Assembly: GCA_035649895.1 (NCBI GenBank)
Contig: DASRIS010000045.1
Location: 1-8,524 of the forward strand
Direction: 5' to 3'
Length of the DNA stretch: 8,524 nucleotides
From: DASSUC01 sp035649895
Lineage (GTDB): Bacteria > Actinomycetota > Actinomycetes > Mycobacteriales > Micromonosporaceae
Part shown: positions 6,001-8,524 of the stretch, piece after piece
How positions within the stretch are numbered: the first letter of the stretch is position 1
Layout of the letters: each line of letters opens with the position of its first letter
Program-made: the position numbers and the translations under genes
The notes under the pieces: generated by a model
The model's input: the letters and a program-made list of their open reading frames with translations, nothing else
What the model was told of the DNA's origin: nothing
The model's database searches: none

Positions 6001-8524
6001 GGTCGGCACCTCCGGCCAGCAGCTCGGCATTGACGGGCCGTAGCACCACGCGCTCGACGACTGCCGTGGGGACACCGGACGGGTCGGCGAGATCCACCCG
6101 TACGCCGTCAGGTCCGGCCTGCGTGATCCTCACGCGAGCTGCGGACAGGCCCGTAGCCAGCAGTGACACGCCGGTCCAGGCGAAGGGGATGCGCGGGGTG
6201 GTGGTGGTGTCGGTAGCGGTGGTGAGCAGGGGGTGCAGGGCGGCGTCGAGGAGGGCTGGGTGGATGGCGTAGTGGGTTGCCTGGTCGTGTAGGGGTTCGG
6301 GAAGGGTGACCTCGGCGTAGAGGGTGTCGTTGTGGTGCCAGGCTCTGGTGAGGTTCTGGAAGGTGGGGCCGTAGTGGTAGCCGTTCTCCGCGGCGGTGGG
6401 GTAGAGCTCGGTGAGGTCGACGGGTTGGGCGTTAGGAGGAGGCCAGGCCGTCAGGTCTGGTGGTGGGGCGGGGGTGGGGTGGGGAGAGAGCAGGCCGTGG
6501 GCGTGGTGGGTCCAGGGCAGGTCGGGTGGTGCCTGGCTGGGGCGGGAGTAGATGTTGATGGTGCGTTGGCCACTGGGGTCGGGTGCGGTGAGGATGAGCT
6601 GGAGGTGGACGTTGTGGTGCTCGGGGCTGGTGAGGGGGGCTTGTAGGGTGAGCTCGCGCAGGTGCGGGCAGCTGACGCGGTCACCGGTGTGGATGGCCAG
6701 CTCGACGAGGGCGGTGCCGGGCAGGATGGCGGTGCCGGCGATGGCATGGTCGGACAGCCAAGGGTGGATGTCATGGGAGAGCTGGCCGGTGAGGATGACC
6801 TCGTCTGTGGTGGCGTGGGTGAGCGCGGCACCGAGGAGGGGGTGCGTGGACGGCTCCAGACCCGCGGTGGTGACGTCGGCACGGTGGGGTGGGGAGTGCA
6901 GCCAGTAGCGTTGGTGCTGGAACGCGTAGGTGGGCAGGTCGACCGGCTCGCCGCCGCGGCCGGTTAGCAGCTGTGGCCAGTCGACCGGGACGCCGCGCAC
7001 CCATAGCCGGGCCAGCGCCTGGGTGAACGTGGCCACCTCGTCCCGGCCACGCCGGCCGGTGGCTACGAACGCGATGTCCCGGTCGTCCGGTGTGCACTGC
7101 GGTCCCATAGCGGTGAGCACGGCGTCCGGGCCGACCTCGACGACGGTGGTCACCCCGGCCCCGGCCAGCCAGGTCACCGCGTCGGCGAAGCGTACCGTCT
7201 GGCGGGCCTGCCGTACCCAGTAGCCCGGGGTTGATATCTCGTCGGTGGGATGACCGGTCACAGTGGACACGACCGGTAGCTGTGCGGGTTGGAGGTGGAC
7301 GGTCCCGGCCACCTGGGCGAGCTCGTCCAGGACCGGCTCGACCAGCCGGGAGTGGAAGGCGTACCCGCCAGGGAGCCACTGCACCCGCACGCCGCGCTGG
7401 GTCAGCTCTGCCGCTACGGTCTCCAGCGCGTCCCGGGTGCCGGAGAGGACCACCGCCTGGGGGCCGTTGACCGCGGCTACGTCCACGGCCGCCGCTAGCT
7501 CGGCGGCTACCGCCACGGTCTGGCCTGCCGGTGCCCGTACCGAGAGCATGGCCCCGCCCTCGGGCAGGGCCTGCATCAGCCTTCCGCGCGCGGCTACCAG
7601 CCGGCAGGCGTCGGCCAGGTCGAGCACGCCGGCCACGTGCGCCGCGGCGACCTCGCCCACGGAGTGGCCCGCCACGAAGTCCGGCCGCACCCCGAACGAC
7701 TCCAGCAGCCGGTAGCCGGCCACCTCCACCGCGAACAGCCCCGCCTGGGCAAAGACGGTCCGTTCCCACACCTGCGCCCCGCCACCGTCCAGCGCCTCCC
7801 CCAGCGACGCCGGCAGCAGCCCCTCGAACCCCGCGCACACCAAGGCCAACGCGTCCCGGAACACCGAGAACCCACCAGCCAGCCCCACGCCCATCCCGGC
7901 CCGCTGCGCCCCCTGACCGGAGAACACGACGCCCAACCGGCCCTCGGTCACCCGACCGGCCACCACACCGCCACCCTCACCCACCCGTACGACCCCACCC
8001 GTACCCTTCTGGCCGGCCGCCACCCTGCCTAGCCCCGCCACCAGCTGCTCCCGGTCGGTGCCCCACACCACCGCCCGCACGGGCAACCCCGCCCGGCCCA
8101 CCGCCAACGACCACGCCACATCCGCGGCGCTGGCCTCAGCACCGGCCAGCGCCTCAGCCAGCCGCGACGCCTGACCCGCCAACGCGGCGGCGTCACCCGC
8201 CGACACCACCCACGGCACCACCGACCCGTCGAACACCGGCTCGGCCGGCTCTACAGGTGCCGCTGCCGGCTGTTCCGGCGCCTGCTCGATGACCACATGG
8301 GCGTTCGTCCCGCTGATCCCGAACGCAGACACAGCGGCTCGGCGTGGCCGGCCGGTCTGTGGCCAGTCGACCGGCTCGGTCAGCAGCCGCACCGCACCAG
8401 CCGACCAGTCCACCTGCGGCGACGGCTCATCCACATGCAACGTCGCCGGCAGCACCCCGTGCCGCAGCGCCAGCACCATCTTCATCACACCAGCCACACC
8501 CGCCGCCGCCTGCGCATGCCCGAT
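1..8524 (-). CDS. Modular type I polyketide synthase, internal fragment (two modules, open at both ends)
   Basis: A single minus-strand frame is open across the whole window. I checked the phase at about twenty conserved motifs from KS-A to KR-B, and every one lies in the same frame, so no frameshift is evident. The domain order is KS(partial)-AT-DH-KR structural half-ER-KR catalytic half-ACP, then KS-AT-KR(partial). Such cytosolic megasynthases build a polyketide chain by decarboxylative Claisen condensation, one module per extension. The spacing between the KS-A and KS-B active-site histidines is exactly 2080 residues, the expected size of a fully reducing module. No start codon, ribosome site, docking domain, loading module or thioesterase is in view, so the position of these modules in the assembly line is unknown. 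On reading I found no TAA on the plus strand, hence no TTA leucine codon that would impose bldA-type control on this part. The end product cannot be named from this fragment. Confidence 0.97.
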   Translation of the reverse strand, partial: MGHAQAAAGVAGVMKMVLALRHGVLPATLHVDEPSPQVDWSAGAVRLLTEPVDWPQTGRPRRAAVSAFGISGTNAHVVIEQAPEQPAAAPVEPAEPVFDGSVVPWVVSAGDAAALAGQASRLAEALAGAEASAADVAWSLAVGRAGLPVRAVVWGTDREQLVAGLGRVAAGQKGTGGVVRVGEGGGVVAGRVTEGRLGVVFSGQGAQRAGMGVGLAGGFSVFRDALALVCAGFEGLLPASLGEALDGGGAQVWERTVFAQAGLFAVEVAGYRLLESFGVRPDFVAGHSVGEVAAAHVAGVLDLADACRLVAARGRLMQALPEGGAMLSVRAPAGQTVAVAAELAAAVDVAAVNGPQAVVLSGTRDALETVAAELTQRGVRVQWLPGGYAFHSRLVEPVLDELAQVAGTVHLQPAQLPVVSTVTGHPTDEISTPGYWVRQARQTVRFADAVTWLAGAGVTTVVEVGPDAVLTAMGPQCTPDDRDIAFVATGRRGRDEVATFTQALARLWVRGVPVDWPQLLTGRGGEPVDLPTYAFQHQRYWLHSPPHRADVTTAGLEPSTHPLLGAALTHATTDEVILTGQLSHDIHPWLSDHAIAGTAILPGTALVELAIHTGDRVSCPHLRELTLQAPLTSPEHHNVHLQLILTAPDPSGQRTINIYSRPSQAPPDLPWTHHAHGLLSPHPTPAPPPDLTAWPPPNAQPVDLTELYPTAAENGYHYGPTFQNLTRAWHHNDTLYAEVTLPEPLHDQATHYAIHPALLDAALHPLLTTATDTTTTPRIPFAWTGVSLLATGLSAARVRITQAGPDGVRVDLADPSGVPTAVVERVVLRPVNAELLAGGADRDGLFRVDWRPLDAPDQPAPPEWAVLGEDRFGAGGRAYQDTSTLADAGSGVPVVLFAPAPAGDVELAAAAAQATAETVQVLQDWLADERLAASCLVVLTRGAVATHAGSDVPDLARAPVWGLVRSAQSEHPGRFLLLDLDPDPDVRVDTATVLAGVLAAGEPQAAVRDGKVLVPRLARVVPGDEALALPPGTGQWRLDAVGSGTLGCLSLVPAPGAHAPLDAGQVRLAVRAAGVNFRDLLVTLGMYPGEAFIGSEAAGVVTEVGPGVSGLSVGDRVMGLVPRCFTPVVVADAQTLVPMPHQWSFEQAAAVPVVFLTAFYGLVDLARLQAGERVLVHAGAGGVGMAAIQLAHHLGAEVFATASPGKWGTLRELGLPDERVASSRSLGFADSVMAATGGAGVDVVLSSLAGDFVDASLGLLGAGGRFLEMGKTDIRDPQRVGAEHRGVAYQAFDMLDAGPQRIGQLLRTIVDLFERGALRPLPVTAWDVRRAREAFRFISQARHVGKVVLTVPARPGPDGTVLVTGGTGTLGALLARHLVTHHDVRHLVLASRRGMDAPGAAALAAELEQAGTTVHIEACDVADRSQLASLLAGVDAAHALTGVVHAAGVVDDGVVESLTGEQVAQALRPKVDAACHLHELTRGLDLSMFVLYSSVAGVLGSAGQGSYAAANAFLDALAQHRRLQGLPATSLAWGLWEPDSAMTRSLRAADRARLARTGLTPMTSERGLQLYDAASGVDAALLVAASLDLAAVRRQAAETGVPGMLRGLVRTPARRAVAASPVSGATLAGQLAGLTRAERRHHLLELVRVHVCAVLGHDPSQRLDLDRSFKELGFDSLTAVELRNRLNGATELRLPATVVFDRPTPTALVEYLGTAALGTAETTPEPVKATAARLDEPIAIVGMACRYPGGVSSPEDLWRLVADGVDAIGGFPTDRGWDIERLYHPDPDHPGTSYTRQGGFLYDAADFDPELFGISPREALAMDPQQRLLLETAWEALERAGIPADALKGTDGGVFVGAGYPSYLVDLEHTPQAAEGFSLTGNAASVVSGRIAYTFGLEGPAVTVDTACSSSLVALHLAVQALRRGECALALAGGVTVMPGPGVFVEFSRLRGLSADGRCKAFSAAADGTGWSEGVGVVLLERLSDARRNGRRVWAVVRGSAVSSDGASNGLTAPNGPAQQRVIRQALAGAGLSPCDVDVVEAHGTGTALGDPIEAQALLATYGQGRAADRPLWLGSVKSNIGHTQAAAGMAGVVKMVMAMRHGVLPPTLHVDEPSPHVDWSTGTVRLLAERTPWPEVGRSRRAGVSSFGVSGTNAHVVLEQAPAQAQPVPVPGEVVFDGSVGVVPWVVSAGSAEGLVGQARRLAAAVEEAGPDIAGVGWGLVSGRAVLSYRAVVWGADRASLVSALRSVADGDMSVAEVATGVVSGAGGGVVFVFAGQGWQWVGAGRELLACCPVFAARLAGCETALAPYVSWSLTEVLTGTDDGWLGRVDVVQPVLWAVMVSLAAVWRSYGVEPAAVVGHSQGEIAAACVAGALSLDDSARVVAVRSRLVADRLAGRGGMVSVSLPAAAVQERIADAAGRLSLAAVNGPSSVVVSGDPAALDELLAACAADGVRARRVAVDYASHSPQVEELADELTRELGPIRPVAAPVAFYSTVSGGRLDTPALDAAYWVANLRRTVRFDTVTHLLAEQGHGLFVEVSPHPVLAVAVQETAEAADRPVVTVGSLRRDDGGADRLLTSLAQVYVAGGRVRWTAVFDGRGPRRVELPTYAFQHRRYWMDGAVPADADAGPAADPVDAAFWAAVEREDPDALSGLVDGDTPADADTDAWRQVLPGLAGWRRRRHQRAVLDSWRYRIGWRPVARPPAVRLSGTWLVLVPAGAAEDPVVAGLTGALRGHGAQVVPLVVDGRVDRATLAGQVRTIVTGELAGVVSLLGLDERPHPDHPVVPVGLAATLTLVQALHDVEVTAPRWLLTRGATDPGAGGPSGTAPVRPAQVQLWAL
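2..451 (-). other. Ketoreductase structural subdomain of module B, N-terminal part
   Basis: Residues 2692-2841 are the start of a KR structural half, opening with WRYRIGWRPV (Trp2698) and reaching WLLTRGAT and QVQLWALG at the window edge. It is preceded by a helical linker with FWAAVEREDPDALSGLVDGD and WRQVLPGLAGWRRRHQ, the pattern seen in modules where KR follows AT directly. No DH hotdog motif lies between AT-B and this point. The catalytic half, the ACP of module B and anything further are off the left edge. Module B is thus KS-AT-KR, unless an ER is inserted later, which would be unlikely without a DH. Confidence 0.9.
785..1711 (-). other. Acyltransferase domain AT-B, methylmalonyl-CoA-type
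   Basis: The domain starts at VFVFAGQGWQW (GQG at 2277-2279). The nucleophile is Ser2362 in GHSQGEIAAA. RVDVVQP precedes it, AGRGGMVSV follows, and the specificity motif is YASH at 2463-2466. GHSQG, YASH and RVDVVQ are the recognised set for methylmalonyl-CoA, so this module should introduce a methyl branch. The domain ends after GLFVEVSPHPVL (Ser2541). The post-AT linker runs to PTYAFQHRRYW (Trp2618). It shares little sequence with AT-A in spite of the close KS similarity on its 5' side. Confidence 0.95.
2051..3319 (-). other. Ketosynthase domain KS-B, complete (module B)
   Basis: Residues 1736-2158 (423 aa, full length) begin with EPIAIVGMACRYPGG and end with SGTNAHVV. The catalytic triad is complete: Cys1908 in DTACSSS, His2043 in EAHGTGT and His2083 in KSNIGHTQAAAG. 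It is therefore an extending, decarboxylating KS. It is neither a KSQ loading domain nor a non-elongating KS. It accepts the chain from ACP-A and condenses it with the unit on the ACP of module B, which lies outside the window. The coding DNA changes character within this domain near position 2870: the 5' third has balanced composition and the rest is strongly skewed. A KS-AT linker (about 2159-2271) carrying VPWVVSAG follows. Confidence 0.97.
2161..2284 (-). repeat. Internal repeat copy 1 (KS-B C-terminal coding DNA)
   Basis: This stretch aligns without gaps to 8401-8524, an offset of 6240 bases. By hand count 106 of 124 bases match. The longest perfect run is 29 bases at 2175-2203 (equal to 8415-8443), coding the HVDEPSP region. 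It reflects homologous KS domains of adjacent modules, possibly kept alike by gene conversion. Confidence 0.9.
3389..3604 (-). other. Acyl carrier protein domain ACP-A
   Basis: Residues 1641-1712 form the four-helix carrier that holds the growing chain on a phosphopantetheine arm. The attachment site is Ser1676 in ELGFDSLTAVELRN, the classic motif. The flanking segments RLDLDRSFKELG and LPATVVFDRPTPTALVEYL are typical. Only about 23 residues (1713-1735) separate it from KS-B. Module B is therefore on the same polypeptide, and transfer to KS-B is intramolecular, without docking domains. Confidence 0.97.
3890..4453 (-). other. Ketoreductase catalytic subdomain KR-A, B1-type
   Basis: This short-chain dehydrogenase domain reduces the beta-keto group with NADPH. 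The nucleotide-binding motif VTGGTGTLG lies at 1363-1371. The catalytic set is complete: Lys1470 (RPKVDAA), Ser1493/1494 (LYSSVAG), Tyr1507 and Asn1511 (SYAAAN). The stereochemical fingerprint is VDD at 1450-1452, a variant of the B-type LDD. There is no tryptophan at the A-type position, where a leucine is found before GSAGQGSY, and no B2-type proline. By the published KR rules this predicts B1, a D-configured hydroxyl, which suits a following DH that makes a trans double bond. A helical stretch with LAWGLWEPDSAM follows to about residue 1600 and connects to the ACP. Confidence 0.93.
4469..5419 (-). other. Enoylreductase domain ER-A
   Basis: This medium-chain dehydrogenase-like domain reduces the enoyl intermediate with NADPH. 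Visible landmarks are VNFRDLLVTLGMYPG in the substrate-binding half and the nucleotide-binding LVHAGAGGVGMAAIQLA (from about 1175, His1177). Lys1206 in SPGKW and Asp1254 in GDFVDASL correspond to the lysine/aspartate pair proposed as proton donors in PKS ERs of the SpnB type. The usual LNSLAG before the aspartate reads LSSLAG (1245-1250). The domain ends with ISQARHVGKVVLTVP at 1352. If AT-A loads malonate, this reduction creates no methyl stereocentre. Confidence 0.95.
5447..5992 (-). other. Ketoreductase structural subdomain of module A
   Basis: Residues about 845-1026 form the truncated Rossmann half that supports the catalytic ketoreductase. It opens with LFRVDWRPL (Trp850), the usual first strand of this subdomain. 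It also contains VVLTRGAVAT and the PVWGLVRSAQSEHPGRF block, which is diagnostic of this region in reducing modules. It has no catalytic residues of its own. As in other fully reducing actinobacterial modules, the ER is inserted between this half and the catalytic KR half. Confidence 0.88.
6029..6856 (-). other. Dehydratase domain DH-A
   Basis: This double-hotdog domain eliminates water from the beta-hydroxyacyl chain made by KR-A. The N-terminal HPLLG begins at residue 561. The catalytic histidine is His593 in HAIAGTAILP, a perfect match to HxxxGxxxxP. The YGPTFQ motif is at 718-723. The catalytic aspartate is Asp760 in HPALLDAALH, with His764 in place of the alternative Gln. All the expected active-site residues are present, so the domain should be active. 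The middle (roughly residues 625-700) is rich in Pro, Thr and His, which is usual for the loop region between the two hotdog halves. Codons here are strongly C-ending, unlike the flanking domains. Confidence 0.93.
7010..7939 (-). other. Acyltransferase domain AT-A, malonyl-type overall with a hybrid YAFH motif
   Basis: This domain selects the extender unit and loads it on ACP-A. The start is marked by FSGQGAQ (201-207). The nucleophile is Ser288 in GHSVGE (286-291), followed by the conserved arginine in ARGRLMQALPEGGAM. GHSVGE and the LMQALP-GGAM region are features of malonyl-CoA-specific ATs. The specificity motif about 100 residues later reads YAFH (388-391), however, which mixes HAFH (malonyl) with YASH (methylmalonyl). 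The sequence before it (WLPGG) and the QAGL at 260-263, where QPA is usual, are also uncommon. The domain ends around the VVEVGP segment (about 461-466). The post-AT linker ends in the standard LPTYAFQHQRYW (530-541). Malonyl-CoA is the most likely substrate; a relaxed or different specificity is possible. Confidence 0.9.
8291..8524 (-). other. Ketosynthase domain KS-A, C-terminal end only (module A)
   Basis: Residues 1-78 are the last fifth of a ketosynthase. The window opens inside the conserved NIGHxQAAAG motif: the visible part reads IGHAQAAAGVAG, and its His3 is the second catalytic histidine used in decarboxylation. The domain closes with the usual SGTNAHVVIEQAP signature at about residues 70-82. 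The active-site cysteine and the HGTGT motif lie beyond the right edge, so activity cannot be judged. This stretch is very similar, in DNA and protein, to the same part of KS-B. A linker of about 115 residues leads to AT-A; it contains the conserved VPWVVSAG segment typical of KS-AT linkers. Confidence 0.95.
8401..8524 (-). repeat. Internal repeat copy 2 (KS-A C-terminal coding DNA)
   Basis: This is the partner of the repeat at 2161-2284, with which it is about 85% identical by hand count. The match probably continues beyond the right edge into the rest of KS-A. Leftward, in the KS-AT linker, similarity drops but shared runs reappear, for example the 21 bases at 8202-8222 equal to 1959-1979. 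Confidence 0.9.

Noticed and set aside
6181..6240. GGT/GTG-rich tract that looked like a microsatellite or CRISPR-like repeat
   Set aside because: It codes for consecutive threonines and neighbouring residues inside DH-A, and there is no regular repeat-spacer structure.
5148..6272. A plus-strand open frame of about 374 codons antisense to ER/DH
   Set aside because: It is Ser/Arg/Thr/Pro-rich with no domain, and the sense strand encodes complete ER and KR structural motifs here.
6332..6646. A Gly/Val-rich plus-strand small protein opposite DH-A
   Set aside because: It is a by-product of the C-rich DH codons read in antisense; no ribosome binding site or conserved feature is visible.
6771..7838. 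A minus-strand open frame of about 355 codons over the AT/DH region
   Set aside because: It is out of phase with the PKS frame. The translation is Arg/Gly-rich without motifs, while the PKS frame carries all the AT and linker signatures over the same bases.

Overview
The window is a slice from the middle of a giant modular type I polyketide synthase (PKS) gene, read right to left on the minus strand. One reading frame runs from base 8524 to base 2 with no stop that I could find. It gives 2841 complete codons, and neither the start nor the stop of the gene is inside the window. The very high G+C content, the G/C-ending codons and the textbook actinobacterial PKS motifs point to an actinomycete (Streptomyces, Micromonospora and relatives). 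The genus cannot be assigned from this sequence alone.

Layout in the direction of translation (residues counted from the right edge). First comes the C-terminal end of a ketosynthase, KS-A (1-78). It is followed by an acyltransferase, AT-A (about 196-505, malonyl-type overall), a dehydratase, DH-A (557-831), and the structural half of a ketoreductase (845-1026). Then come an enoylreductase, ER-A (1036-1352), the catalytic half of the ketoreductase, KR-A (from about 1358), and an acyl carrier protein, ACP-A (1641-1712). After a linker of only about 23 residues the next module starts: a complete KS-B (1736-2158), a methylmalonyl-type AT-B (2272-2580) and the beginning of a ketoreductase structural half, KR-B (2692-2841), where the window ends. 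There is no DH between AT-B and KR-B. Two modules therefore lie on one polypeptide: a fully reducing KS-AT-DH-ER-KR-ACP module and a following KS-AT-KR module whose end is unseen.

Working together, module A should add a two-carbon unit (malonate by most AT signatures) and reduce its beta-keto group completely to a methylene. KS-B should then take the chain from ACP-A and extend it with methylmalonate, leaving a methyl branch and, if KR-B is active, a hydroxyl. All visible catalytic residues are present, so module A looks functional.

There are no intergenic regions, promoters, RNA genes, mobile elements or CRISPR arrays here. The noteworthy features are a hybrid YAFH specificity motif in AT-A, sharp changes in strand composition along the gene that suggest a recombinational mosaic, and long near-identical stretches shared by the two KS domains. 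I see no sign of an undescribed type of system: this is a canonical assembly-line enzyme with some interesting local variation.
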